A stretch of DNA of 64,000 bases from Emiliania huxleyi CCMP1516 (GCF_000372725.1 NW_005199045.1:282199-346198), one strand, 5' to 3'; shown: positions 32,449 through 43,571, numbered from the stretch's first letter. Translations and numbers: made by a program. The notes: generated from the sequence alone by a model not told the origin.

Positions 32449-32492
32449 TCTTACGTACATTCCCGGAGGAGGACTGCTGACGGGGTTTGCGA
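32449..32492 (+). repeat. Dispersed repeat R2, second copy
   Basis: Matches 6796-6839 over about 44 bp, preceded by TTTTTCAGTGTATGTA. Confidence 0.65.
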
Positions 32493-32794
32493 CGAGGAGC
32501 TTTTGGCAGCACAACCCCTCACCATCACCTCACGACGACGACGAAGGATGAGAGGACAGAGGAAGGTGACCTGCCCGTTTTGACTTTTCATAAATAACGT
32601 AGTTTTACGTGTACACGGTTCATTCGGGGTTCACACACGAGGGTCGCCCCCCTTGCCCCACTTAGAACCACCCTGCTACGCCTAGGCACCACCTTGTGAG
32701 TTTGTGAGTGTGTGTGTGAGTGTGTGTGGACGAGAAGATAGTTTACGTACTACCTTATACTTACACGATCACGAAACGTTTGCGTTGCGTTGCG

Positions 32795-34471
32795 TTATCC
32801 TCGCCCACTCTCAGGAGGCCTCCTCCCAGTCCCGGGGGGGGGCGCGCTCACGTCGACGCGAACAATCTGCTGCGCCGTCGCCGTCGCCGGCGCAGAGCAC
32901 CCTCCCCGCCGCGCCGCACAGTAGTCTGGCAGGGACGCCTTTGCGGTCTGGAAGTGCAGCAGGGTGCGCGTGTGCAGCAGCCCACGCAGCGCGCCCTCGA
33001 GGTCCTTGACGTAGCGCGTGTCGTCGGGCAGCGGGCAGACGGCGTGCCTATGAGACGTGGTCGAGAGGCGACGTCTTGGTTGTGGACGACTGATGGCGGC
33101 CAATAGTTTAGTTATAAGCAGGAGGGGGGGGGGGGATGTACCCGCGCGCGACGGCGCGGTGCAGCGCGTGCTGATCGAGCGACACCTTCGTCCCCGACAA
33201 TGAGAATGGTAATCATGACAGTAGTATTAACACAGCAACAATAATGTGTAGAGCGCGTGTTGGTCGAGCGACAGGGTTAACTAGGGTGAAGGGGAGGTAT
33301 GAGAGCGAGTCCCCAGGGCCCAGGGGGGGGGGGGGTAGCCGTCCCGGGCAATGAAGCCGGGGCTCTACACGGGGCTGGGTGTTGTATCCTAGTGCAGGGG
33401 GCGCGGGAGGCGATGATATATGAGGAGACATGTGGGGGGAGAGAGACGGGACCGATCAACGGGGAGAGCATGTATGCTTGGGGAGATGTGGGGAGGTGTG
33501 ATGGGGATCACGGCACACACGCTCCTTGCCCGACAGGATCTCCTCGCGCCACGTGTCGAGGAGCCCCCTCGACTGCCCCACATCGAGCACAAAGGTGCCA
33601 GAGCACCAGTAGGGCAAGTCGTACCGCGCCGCCGGCACGCCGGTGGCGGGAGCGTGCCTGCTCATCAGTTTCATTCCGCTCACGACGAACACCCCATTGC
33701 ATTTATTCGCGGGCTCGCCGGCGGCAAACGCGCGCCGCTGCCGAACAAAGGTCCGCTCGCGCTCAAAGTACGCCTCGCAGCCCGGGCTCCACGCGTCGCG
33801 CCGCCGCAGCAGCGCGCCAAAGGCGGACGTCGCGAGTGGGCGTTGCACCTGCGAGACAAGAAAAGAAGACGAGAAAAGAAGACGGTCACGCGCCTCCGCC
33901 GCTTGGATGCTAAAAGGGGGCTGCGCGTACACGAATACACAGCAGAACGCTGTGCAAGTGCAACTGATGTGGTGCGATGGTACACAGCTGGACAATATGC
34001 ATGTTTATCTGTATGTCTGTGTCTGGCGGCTCTGCGCACGAGGATGTCGGAGTCGAGGTAGAGGACCCGTTTCGCGCCCACCGCCACGTCGAGGAGGCGC
34101 GTCTTGATCGCCTTTGCGCCCAGCGCCCGGGACGGCGCGCCAGCGGGCAGCAGGTCTGGCCGCTGCCACGTCTCGCTCGCACAGCCCGCGGCGTCGGCTT
34201 CGCCCGGCGCGACCCGCCGCTCGCAGTGCTCTCCGACGACGTAGATAGGACCCTCCCACCGGCCCGCCGTGAGGAGCGTGTTGATGGTGTAGTTTGCGGT
34301 GTAGCCGTTGGAGGCTATCACCACGGCCACCACCTCCACCGGCGCCAAATCAGCCACGGCCGCTCGCGGAGAGTGCCGGTGTCGCGAAAGCAGGCCGAGG
34401 CCGGCGAGGACGGCGAGGACAAGCGGGAGTGCCTTCACGATGTCCCAGCGGTGTGCGCGAGGCACGGACAT
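32795..34471 (-). CDS. Type II membrane glycosyltransferase, 4 exons
   Basis: Exons: 34471-34040, 33848-33519, 33185-33142 (44 nt), 33047-32795. All joins keep frame (352 aa). ATG 34471 is followed by a cytosolic tail and a signal anchor (IVKALPLVLAVLAGLGLL). The catalytic part reads VVAVVIASNGYTANYTINTL, AIKTRLLDVAVGAKRVLYLD with the metal-binding DSD (LDSDIL|V), CNGVFVVSG, CSGTFVLDVGQS, a DQHALHRAV helix, and LEGALRG...TLLHFQTAK. This is the order of GT-A nucleotide-sugar transferases of the GT8/stealth/LARGE kind; sugar specificity is unknown. It should act in the Golgi lumen. Intron 2 carries a second, diverged copy of exon 3 (about 33241-33268). Confidence 0.75.
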
Positions 34472-34559
34472 GGGGCTGTGCGGCCCCTGTCGGTCGTAGA
34501 AGCTGCGGGGTCCCCCGCTGTCGCCCGGGGTCGTGCGAGGGGTGGGCACGACCAGTAGG

Positions 34560-35077
34560 GACACCCTCCCCCGGGCCCCGCTCTCGCAGTTGGGGCCTCC
34601 GCGGCCGAGTGGGAGATATTGGATGGGAAACGGGTCGATTTGCAAAGTGGGGCGCCCTAGGGGCGCCGGCCCGGCCGGGCCCGGCTCGGGCCCCTGCCGG
34701 GCCCGGCTCGGACCCGTCCGTGCCGGGCCCGGCCCGCGCGCCCTGCCGGGCCCGGCTTGCTTGCCCCTCCCGGGCCCGGCCCGCGCGCTTTGCCGGGCCC
34801 GGCTTGCCACTCCCGGGCCGAAGCGCCCAAATCAGCAGGTCGAGGAGCGAGGCGGGCCCGGCGAGGAGAAAACCGGCCCGGCAAAAGCACGCTCGGCGGC
34901 CCGGGAGCGGCCACTTTTGACCCGGCCGGGGCCCGCCGGTGCCCCTGCCGGGCCCGGAACCGGCTGAGCCCTGGCCTCGACACCTCGACACCAAACCTCG
35001 ACACCGACTCGACACCTCGACAACCCATGCCAACTCGACAAACTCGACACCCCTCGACACCCCTCGACACCATCTAG
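34560..35077. repeat. GGGCCCGGC and CTCGACACC repeat tracts
   Basis: 34660-34960 repeats GCCGGGCCCGGC-like words with high self-complementarity. From 34975 onward CTCGACACC units dominate. No coding signal. Confidence 0.75.
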
Positions 35078-36040
35078 GCTGAAACCATGCTCGTCCGTGT
35101 CAAGGTGCCAAACTCGACACCTCGACACCCCTCGACACCCCTCGACACCCCTCGACACCGCTCGACACCGCTCGACACCTCTGATGATCCTAACACAGCA
35201 GAGACGTAGACCCATTGGAGTCACAGAGTTAGAAAATCAGGGTTGCAGCAGCAATACTTGGCTGGCAGTACTTTCATCCCTGAGTTGCAGCCTCTCAAGT
35301 TCTAGCTCAAGTTGCAGCTCAGTTGCACCCCTGTTGATGCAGCAAACATGGCAGTACTCAGGTAGCCCTAAGGTGCTGCACAGCACCTTGTACAGTGGCA
35401 ATGAATCCTCACACCAGTGAGCTTGTGCCATGAGTGCAGACCTGTGGTCCATTGCGCTTTGTGCACTGGCGACGCTGCAACGGCGACGCTGCAGCGGCGG
35501 CGACGCTGCTGCGATGGGGTACTGTAGCCCTTAGCTGCTGGACAGCACCTTGTGCAGTGGCAATGTCCACTGACTCATGGCACCAGCCTTGTGCCATGAG
35601 CGCTGTGGTCAGTTGCGCTTTGTGCGCCGGTGACGCTGCAGCAGCGACGCTGCTGCAGCAGCGACGCTGCTGCGGTGCTGCGCCTGCACAGCACCTTGGT
35701 GCACAGTGGCAATGACTCCCGGCACTTGATGTCCTCAAATGTCCACAGAGAGTATACTGGTTGTGCTCAGGTTGTGCTACATCAACAGGGTGCAACTGAG
35801 GCTGCAACTAAGGGATGAAACAGCTTTGCAACTGCTGCCCAACTTTTGTTGTATGTTGATGGGCTGCAACTGCATCCACCTGCCACCTTGGACACCTCGA
35901 TACCTCAGACGCCTCTTGACAACACTCGACACCCGCTCGACACCCGCTCGACACCCTCGACACCCTCGACACCCTCGACACCCTCGACACCCCTCGACAC
36001 CCCTCGACACTCCTCGACACGGACAAGCATGGTTTCAGCC
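35078..36040. repeat. Foldback repeat element, ~960 bp
   Basis: Outer inverted pair: GGCTGAAACCATGCTCGTCC at 35078-35097 and its complement (one change) at about 36021-36040. Inner inverted pair: about 35240-35350 against about 35765-35850, sharing TTTCATCCCT-AGTTGCAGCCT and CAGTTGCACCC-TGTTGAT. The core holds two to three direct copies of a ~165-bp unit (CACCTTGT-CAGTGGCAATG... TTGCGCTTTGTGC...GACGCTGC). CTCGACACC arrays lie in the arms. Non-coding as far as can be seen. Confidence 0.65.
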
Positions 36041-36480
36041 TCGACAGGCCTCGACAGGCCTCGACAGGCCTCGACAGGCCTCGACAGGCCTCGACACCTC
36101 TATCCCTCGACAGCAGCTCGACACCCTCGACACCGGGCCTCGACACCTCGACACCAGGGCTCAGGGAACCGGGCCCGCCCGGGCCCGCCCCACTTACGTC
36201 CGGGGCCCCAGTATTCCGGCGGCTTCCTATTGTCTAAAAACGATAAGAAAACGGCGTGGCACGAGACGCGCCGGGCGCTCGAGGCTGGGCGCCCACGGCA
36301 GACCTCACGAGCTCACCGCTCACGTCAGGAGTTATGTCCTGAGGAGTCAGGACATAACCCCCGCGGTGTGGACACAACACATAAACCACAAGAGAAAGAA
36401 CCACCACGGGAGCTAGCCAGGACATAACTACGGGAGCTAGTTAAACCACCACGGTGCTAAGTTGGCGCCAGTGCCTCAGG
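36041..36480. other. Non-coding repeat flank
   Basis: GGCCTCGACA units to about 36090 and CTCGACACC units to about 36165, then the inverted repeat at 36331. No gene. Confidence 0.5.
36331..36358. repeat. 12-bp perfect inverted repeat
   Basis: GTTATGTCCTGA, loop GGAG, TCAGGACATAAC. A further CAGGACATAAC occurs at 36419-36429. Confidence 0.85.
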
Positions 36481-36654
36481 TCAGCGGGAACGCGGTGTTG
36501 ATCTTGTTGGCGTCCCACGAGAGGCTGGCCCAGGCGATTGTGAAGGTTTCGCCGTCATCGGCGCAGCAATAGACTCCACAGCTGCCGGTCGGCGCAGAAC
36601 TGCCGCACGTCGTCCAACTGAGCGGCGCGCGGAGGGGTGGACGGGGGACTAGCA

Positions 36655-37266
36655 CTAGCCGTCTTCCACATGGTCCCTCGGGTCCCTGCTGCTCCTAATC
36701 TCTTCGTACATCCTCCTGCTGATCTCCGCAAAGTCCTGCTCCCTCCCTCGTCTCGCCCTGCGCGTCTGCTCCGCCTCACCGTCTTCTGCCCTGCGTCGTC
36801 TGGCGACGGGTCCTCCATAGTCGGTCGAGGTCGCCGCCCTCCTCGTGCCTCTTCCCAACGTTCCCTCGGCGGCCGATGCCGTCTGCTCCGGCTCCCCAGT
36901 CCCCGGCTCTGCCCTGCCCTCGTCTGCGCTAGTTTCTGCTTCGTCATCACTGGCGTCTCTCCTCTTCCTTGTCCCCTTCTTGTATGCTTTGCACATCGCG
37001 TCGATTCCTTTTCGCGTGAGCACCAGCCTGAAGCCCGCCCAGCAGCTGAACCGCTCCCTAAGTCGAAGGAGCATCATCAGTCTCACCCACTTCGCTCGCT
37101 GCCCACCGTCTCCGCTCCCTCCCGCTTGAGCCGCCGTCGCGGCCCTCGTTCGTCCCACTGGCTGTTGGCCCGTCCCTGCGTTGCCTGCGTTATCCCTCCT
37201 CCTCCGCGACTCCCTCTCAAGGCCGGCCGAGCCTCTTTCCACCCAGTGAAGAGCTTCCTCAGCCAC
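36655..37266 (-). CDS. Hypothetical charged protein
   Basis: 203-codon frame with mixed charged composition: RKGIDAMCKAYKKGTRKRRD, then acidic DDEAETSADEG and basic stretches. A further minus frame at 36481-36600 ends GETFTIAWASLSWDANKINT and may be a terminal exon of the same or another gene. No family recognised, and whether either is expressed is unclear. Confidence 0.25.
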   Translation of the reverse strand: MAEEALHWVERGSAGLERESRRRRDNAGNAGTGQQPVGRTRAATAAQAGGSGDGGQRAKWVRLMMLLRLRERFSCWAGFRLVLTRKGIDAMCKAYKKGTRKRRDASDDEAETSADEGRAEPGTGEPEQTASAAEGTLGRGTRRAATSTDYGGPVARRRRAEDGEAEQTRRARRGREQDFAEISRRMYEEIRSSRDPRDHVEDG

Positions 37267-37470
37267 TCAATGTGTTCCTCTCTCTTCATTGAGTGCTGTT
37301 TTTTCAGACTTTTGGGGCATCACTGAAATGCGATGCGACACACACTCCGTACTGCACTGGAGCGAGAGGACTCCGTGCTATATCAAACCAGTACTGCCGG
37401 GGATCAGGCCCGGCGCCCCGCCACGACACTCTCCCCTCCCCGCCCGAGGCGCGAGGGAGGCGCCACACTC

Positions 37471-40134
37471 TCACTCCGCGTCGTCCAGCTCGGGACTCTC
37501 GGTCGGGGACCTCTTTTTGAAGAGCCCCCCCCTCTCCGGCACCGCGATGATCGGCACCACCTCCGAGGACGCACCCGAGCCGCCTCTGCTCTCGCCGTGC
37601 GCGTCGGACGGCATCGCCAGCACGTGCGAGCCGAGCAGGCAGACGACGAGCATCGCGGAGGCGGTGGCGTACACGGCGTGCTCGGGCACATACCCCGCGC
37701 CGAGCAGGACGGCGATGACGAGCCCGTTGAGCAGCACGCGGAAGACGGCCATGGTCGACGCGCGCTGCGAGTCGTCCAGTTCGCCTGGGGGGAGATGCGG
37801 GGAGACGTGTGGAGATGTGTGGGGAGGCGTGTGGAGAGATGTGGGGAGATGTGGGGGAGATGTGGGGAGGTGTGGGGGAGATGTGGGGAGAGGTGGGGAG
37901 AGGTGGGGGAGAGGTGGGGAGAGGTGGGGAGATGTGGGGGAGATGTGGGGAGAGGTGTGAGTCATCCAGCTCGCCGGCCCGCACGAGCGCGATGGCCGGC
38001 CAGTACAGCCCGAGCAGGCACTCGAAGGCGGAGAAGGCGAGCAGCAGCGCCTGAATGAAGAGCGTGCCCCTCCCTCACGTCACCCACCTCATTGGTGGAA
38101 AGACGGCCAGGCGAGCAGCAGCGCCTCGTACGAGCTCGAGACGACAGGCACCAGCAGGCAGAGCGCGGAGCCCGCAAACACACCGCCCAGGCAACTGTCA
38201 TCGGGGACATATGGGGGGATCTGGGGAGATCTGGGGAGATCTGGGGAGATGTGGGGAGATCTGGTGGGCGAGAGGCACGGTGAGGTCGGGCACGCTCCTC
38301 GACACAGGCAAGGACGACGACAAAGACAGAGGACCAGGCAATCTCGCGTACTCTCGGGGTGATCTCGGGTGATCTGGGGTGGCCATCGGGCGATCTCGGG
38401 CGATCTCGGGCGATCTCGGGCGATCTCGGGCGATCTCGGGCGATCTCGGGCGATCTCGGGCGATCTCGGGCGATCTCGGGCGATCTCGGGCAGCCTGGTG
38501 GGCGAGACGCCGTACGCGTCGAGCAGCGCGAAGCCCTGCGCGCCCGCCATCTTACTCACCATGAAGATGGAGAAGATGAGCCCGTGCGAGATCTGGTGCG
38601 GCGCACGGCGCTCGAGCGAGGGGGTCCACATGAAGACGAAGGCGTAGAGCGACGTCTCGTAGAGCGAGTTGACCACGCCGAGAGCTGGTGGAGAGATGGG
38701 GGAGATGTGAGGGAGATACGAGGGAGATATGGGGGAGACATGGGGGAGATTGGGGGTGCCGGTCAGGCACCTAGCAGCGTGCGGCTCGCGACGATCGCAC
38801 GCCACGAGCGGAGCAGCGACGCGCTCGGCGTCGTCCGCCTGTCGCCGTACCGCTCGCTCCACTGCACCTGGCACAGGAAGGAGGCGAGCAGCAGCACGGG
38901 CGCGGCGACGTTGAAGGGAGCAGCGAATCGGTTGTGCCCCCCCTCGGCCGACGGCGGCGAGAGCTCGACGACGACGTGGCCGACGATCCCTACCATTCAC
39001 CATTCACCGATTGACTACTCGTTAGGAAGAGGGCTCGACGACGGCGTGGCCGGCGATGCCTATCATTCATCATTCATTGTGCACTATTCATTGTGACGGC
39101 GGCTCGACGACGGCGTGGCCGGCGATGCCGGCGACGACGGCGGAGAAGGCGTAGACGCAGGAGGATGCGGCGAAGATATGGGTGAGCTGGCCGCGTGGCA
39201 GCTCGCACGCCTCGGCCTCGGCGATCAGCCACGACTCGAACGAGGTGAAGAGGATGGAGTACGAGATGCCGCCGAGCAGCCGGCTGGCCGCGAGGGCGAG
39301 GCCCGCCTACAGTGCTGAGTACGCCAGCCTCGTGCAGAGTCGTCAGAGCACCGCGTGAAGACGAGGGGATGCGAGTGCAGCGGAATGCAGATGAATACGG
39401 TGGAATCCGGCTGACTCCGTGTCCTCTCGAGCGCCAGTCGGGAGACGTGAACACACGTACGAATGTCGTCTTCCACTTCTAGGGAGGCCGGCTGGAGAGT
39501 TGGCAAGGAGGCAAGAGCCGGCGTAGAGGATGCCGTACGCGACGCAGTTGCGCCGGTGCCCGCCCACGTCGCCGATCGCGCTCGTGTACGTGCCGAGCGT
39601 CGCTGCAGAGCTGTAGCCGACCGCAAAGAGCTGCGCGATCTGATGCATCGAGTAGCCGTGATTGGCGTAGAGCGCGTAGAGGTAGCCGCCCTGGATCCAG
39701 TCGCCAAAGGTGGCCAGCGAGTAGGCCACCAGGTACCGGTTGCGCAGCCTCCGGTACACCGTCGTGTCGCCTCGGCTCGACGGCACCGGCTTGCCCTCGA
39801 CCACTGGCTCGACGAGCCTCTCAGACGAGACCGCCTTGGAGATGGGCTGGGCGCACGGCGAGGCAGGGACGGCTGCGGTGAAGCTAAGGCACGCCCACGC
39901 GGCCAAGCACAGCAGGCTCGCACCGAGCAGCACCGCCAGCTCGAGATGCTCGTCTGCAAAGGACTGCTGCAGCCGCTCAAGCACACCGCCGGGCGCCGCC
40001 GCAGGCAGGTCTGCCAAAGCGGCAAAACGTGTGGCGTTGTGGTGCCGTTCGCCGCCGTGGTGTCCGGGTCGGTGGTGGTGCGAGTCGTGCCGGGGCCCGT
40101 GCCGAGGCATCTCGGGGTGCCCAGCAGAGGACAT
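37471..40134 (-). CDS. Major facilitator, MFSD5/MOT2-type (molybdate-anion transporter family), 7 exons
   Basis: Exons: 40134-39493, 39306-39129, 38989-38771, 38684-38495, 38194-38125, 38050-37975, 37784-37471. All joins keep frame (562 aa). Family landmarks in order: YLVAYSLATFGDWIQGGYLY, MHQIAQLFAVGYSSA, SRLLGGISYSILFTSFESW, VNSLYETSLYAFVFMWTP, ISHGLIFSIFMVSKMAG, FECLLGLYWPAIALVRAGEL and ASTMAVFRVLLNGLVIAVLL. These match MFSD5/MOT2 proteins, which import molybdate in algae; the substrate is inferred from the family. A long His-rich N-terminus (HHHRPGHHGGERHHN) and an acidic C-terminus are extra. Five of six introns have GC donors, and several start with copies of the next exon. Confidence 0.85.
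37785..37974 (-). repeat. Intronic CTCCCCACAT minisatellite with duplicated exon start
   Basis: In sense, the intron starts GCGAGCTGGATGACTC and the next exon starts GCGAACTGGACGACTC: 14 of 16 bases identical. Between them lie TCTCCCCACATC units ending CCCCCCAG. Confidence 0.85.
38370..38494 (-). repeat. Intronic GCCCGAGATC minisatellite
   Basis: Nine or more perfect 10-bp units, CGATCTCGGG on the + strand, inside intron 4 of the transporter gene. The rest of that intron (38200-38290) is the CTCCCCAGAT family. Confidence 0.9.
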
Positions 40135-40700
40135 GCAAGGGGCAGCAGTACACAGTACTACACAAGACTTGCAAAGAAGAAATTTGTCGGCATCTCACTG
40201 TGCGATTTCGGGGCCCGGGGTTGTGCGTTTATGTGACACGCACGGGTGTCGGTGGTAGCGAGTGCGCTTGGCCGCTTTGTGTATCTCGAGACCTCGAGAG
40301 AAGGTCGCCCGCAGGCCCCGAGGGGCCAAGTCAGGAATTGGCTTTCTTTTCGCGGGCAAGCGCGGCGCGGCTCGGTGGGAGTCGTGATTTGTCGCACAAG
40401 GATTCGATCAACGCCCGTCGGAACACTCACAAACATCGAAAGTGTTCGTGTGTGGCGTAATTGACGTATAAGTCGTGCTGGCAGGTGCTGGCGCGCGCGC
40501 GAATGGCGCGTTCTTGACGCGTATTGGGATGGTGTGACGACTCGCCTGGCCGGCGCCATGGCTCGTCCATCATCGAGAGGTCTGCCCCTCGCTGGGTGTC
40601 ACTCTAGTGTGCCTGCTCTCGAACAAACACATTATACTACACCTCCGATATTAAAATGAACTCGGGGGCACAGAACGCGGCACTAACGGGGCACACACGC
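40135..40700. other. Intergenic, no supported gene
   Basis: Presumed promoter of the transporter gene and 3' flank of the next gene. No element recognised. Confidence 0.35.
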
Positions 40701-41612
40701 CTAGCGAACGTACATGTAGATGGTTGCTCCCCCCAGGATTATCTTTCTTTCTTGTCTTCTCTGCTTGCGGGAACGCCCTCGGGCGACCGGGTGGGCGCGC
40801 TGATGTCGCCAGAGCTGAGATCCTTGGCGTAGAGCCTGAGCAGCTGTCGTAACGGCGCTGTTGCCACCATCGCCTGTAGACGGCTCGGCTGCGGGCGCAG
40901 GCGGAGGCGTTGGCAACGGCGGAGTCCAAACGGAGGGCGGCACGTACGCCAAGGCATCTGTTACAATTACGGGTCCAGGCTGGTTTGCGTGCGGCATCGC
41001 GCTAGGCGAGGGTGGCACCCACTGTGCCGACTGTGTCCCGGCGCCGGAGGCATTATGCGGCATTGGGTAACCGGGTGGGGCCGACCCAGGCTGGTACGCC
41101 GCGTATGCATTTGGCATAGTTGCTCCGAGCATGCCATACTGTGGGCCTGTGTGCATCCACTGAGCGCCCATGTGCCCGGCTTGTTGGATGACAGCACTGT
41201 GCTGCGTGCTCATTTGATATGGTGGTATAGCTGCGGCGGGGTACCGTGGCGCATAGGCATGCATGTGCTGCGGTGCGATGTTGTACTGCGGCATGATGGA
41301 ATGTCCGTGCATCTGCGGCATGCCGTTGTATGCCGTTGTTGGCTGGCTATCGCTTGACCGAATGGTGCATTCGGTGCGTAAGTATGCGATGGGGCGAGGA
41401 CTGCCGTGCGGATCTTGACCTAAGCCGCTATCATGCGGCAGGCCAGACGGTGTGGTCGAGCTTCCTTGCGCCCCGTGCGGTGTGTTAGGCGGCGCGCCGG
41501 TGGCGGTGTAGCCGCCGAGTGGGGGCGAGTGAAGCCCGTCCTCGTCTAAGCCTGACTCCATAGGAGAAGACGGGGACGGACGGAACACTCCTTTGTCGCC
41601 GGAAATCGTCAT
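40701..41612 (-). CDS. Hypothetical Pro/Gln/Met-rich low-complexity protein
   Basis: From ATG 41612 (MTISGDKGVFRPSPSSPMES) the frame is open for about 300 codons. Repeated aromatic-poor segments follow, such as MPQYNIAPQHMHAYAPRYP, AQWMHTGPQYGMLGA and AYQPGSAPPGYPMP, ending in a basic RGRSRKQRRQERK tail. No folded domain seen; composition suggests a disordered nuclear or RNA-binding protein. The last exon could use a different frame (VPASREDKKER, ending near 40739). Confidence 0.45.
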   Translation of the reverse strand: MTISGDKGVFRPSPSSPMESGLDEDGLHSPPLGGYTATGAPPNTPHGAQGSSTTPSGLPHDSGLGQDPHGSPRPIAYLRTECTIRSSDSQPTTAYNGMPQMHGHSIMPQYNIAPQHMHAYAPRYPAAAIPPYQMSTQHSAVIQQAGHMGAQWMHTGPQYGMLGATMPNAYAAYQPGSAPPGYPMPHNASGAGTQSAQWVPPSPSAMPHANQPGPVIVTDALAYVPPSVWTPPLPTPPPAPAAEPSTGDGGNSAVTTAAQALRQGSQLWRHQRAHPVARGRSRKQRRQERKIILGGATIYMYVR

Positions 41613-41637
41613 GGTCCAACTAGAGGTCCCCCTGCGT

Positions 41638-41672
41638 GGGCCCCGCCCCCTTCCCCAATGGGGGCGGGGCCC
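41638..41672. repeat. GC-rich 13-bp stem hairpin
   Basis: GGGCCCCGCCCCC, 9-base loop, GGGGGCGGGGCCC. It lies about 25 bp upstream of the ATG at 41612, so it would sit in the 5' leader or promoter of that gene. Confidence 0.75.
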
Positions 41673-41699
41673 TTGCGAAGGAAGAGACGGCCAGAGTTG

Positions 41700-43133
41700 T
41701 ACAGCAGCGGACGATATGGACAACGAAGCATTAGAGGCTTGATAGGAAAGCTCACACAGACGATACTCGAGAGCACAGACGATATCGCCACCCTTTTCCC
41801 GAGGGGTAGAGATGGAGCTGCGCAACACTCGTCGACGTCGTCCTGCGCCTATCTTCCCCCCCCATCTAATATGCTAACTTGGCTCAGTTGAAGTTGGGCG
41901 CTCCCACAGCTCCCACACTCTCTCCTCTCTGGTACACGCAATTCGCGAAGCGTTGTGGTCTGTGGCTTTTCTCATGGAGAGAGAGTCGAACTGATTAAAA
42001 CTCTTTTCCGAGCACAGACAGACTGCTGACTCAACGCCCGCCCCCCGGTCGCCGACGCCTGCCCTTAAAAGGGAGAAAGACGAATTCAGAAAGAAACGGA
42101 AAGAAAACAGACCATCACAATGCCTGAGTGTCTTGTCTTGTGGTTCTGTGTGTCGCTCCTGTGTGACCGTCATCGCCCGTCTAGCGTCCACCCATACCGC
42201 GTTGGTGTCCCAGTCGTTGGTCGGACTGTGTTTCGCCTTCCCATCAATCAATCAATCAATGCCTCCATCAGATGAGTGCCGTCATCGCGCGGACATCGCC
42301 GCTTCAAGCGGGCCTCGCGTGCGAGAGCGTGCTGCATCGCGGTGAGCTGTGGTGGATGCGGCAAGTTGAGGCTGGCGCTGCTTTCCGACGCGATGGCGCA
42401 AGACAGGCACAGGGCCGCGCAAAAGTGATATGCCGGTAGCTTCGGCTGCTCACCTTGCTTGCACCGTCCGCCGCCGGGCTCGCGCGAGCCACCGGCAATC
42501 GGCAATTTCAGCCGGGTGCGGGCCTTGCGGCACTGCTGGCAGCGTGCCAGCGATGAAGCGTCCAAAGCCTCGGGTGGAAAAAGAATTATTTTAGAACTAA
42601 GTGTTTTCGGCTCGCTGTAGCCCGGCCCAGCTGCGCCCGCAGAGCCCCGAACACGCCGTACGTGGGCTTAAAAGAATACGGTGCGCCACGTGCCGCTCTT
42701 GCAGACACACGACCCACGTGCCGCAGTCCGCAACCCGACCCACTTCACTCATGCCCGCGGCACTCACGCCCCCGGGGCTGCTCGCCTGCGCGCGCTGCGC
42801 CGCCGCAAAGTGGCGCGTTAGCAGCAGCAGCATGCTCGGCCAGAGCCCCACCCCGGCGACAGCAGCAGCAGCATCCCCGCCAGGCGCAGTACGTACGGGC
42901 GCCTAGTGGAGGCGACGCCACGAAAGGTCGGTCGGGGCGGGAGCCGGCCGGCGCCGCAGCGGGAGCAGCCCGAGGGAGGAGGCGCCGACGTGCAGAGCGC
43001 GAGGCTGTTCGGACGGCAAAAAAAAACGCGGACTTCGCATCCTCATCACAAGTGCAAAGGCATCACAAACAAACGAGAAGCAGCGAGGCCTACGTCACTC
43101 GCGGCGCGCCCGCTAGGCGCCCGGGGCCTCGAG
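41700..43133. other. Intergenic; ambiguous Cys-containing frames
   Basis: An (ATCA) repeat at 42243-42258. A minus frame at 42304-42565 has CQQCRKARTRLKLPIAGG, and a plus frame at 42601-42906 has CATCRSC. Both strands are open and nothing decides between them. No gene called. Confidence 0.35.
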
Positions 43134-43571
43134 ATGAGCACGGAGATCTTCGTGATGGGTCGCGCGCCAGGCCGCGCGGGCGTCTCGAGGGTCAGAATGC
43201 TCCTCGATCTGCACCTCGCGGACGCGGATGAGGTGCACGACCACCAACAACTTTGAAAGCCTCATCATTGCACCTGCCCACCACACGCGACACGACACGG
43301 CTCTCCCACGCCCCTTCCGCTGCAGGTACGCCGCCAGGCCGCGCGCCAGCTTGCTGTCAAGCCCGAGACGCTCGCCATTTCATACAAGGACACAACGCTC
43401 GAGGCGGGAAAACCGCTCGTCCAGTACGGCGTCGAGGCGGGATCGACGCTGGATTTCGGGCCACGGCCGCACACGCACGTGGCGGCAGTGCCCGCGCCGC
43501 CGCCGTCGCCGAGCGGCGGCCCAGGTCTGGCTTCATCCTCTCCGGCTCCCTTCTCGCTGCCGCGTCAATAG
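43134..43571 (+). CDS. Small ubiquitin-like protein, 2 exons
   Basis: Exon 1 is 43134-43232 and exon 2 is 43326-43571. The 93-bp intron (GTGCAC donor, CTGCAG acceptor) joins in phase 0 to give 114 aa. Strand order matches a ubiquitin fold: MSTEIFVM, a variable turn, LLDLHLADADEV|RRQAARQLAV (helix), TLAISYKDTTLEAGKPLVQY, GVEAGSTLDF. A Pro/Ser-rich tail lacks a terminal Gly-Gly, so conjugation is unlikely; it more probably works as a binding domain. The first bases of intron and exon 2 are alike (GTGCACGAC / GTACGCCGC). Confidence 0.7.

Noticed and set aside
35409..35807. Minus-strand ORF with repeated VAAAASP
   Set aside because: It lies in the tandem core of the foldback element; the repeats, not codon use, keep it open.
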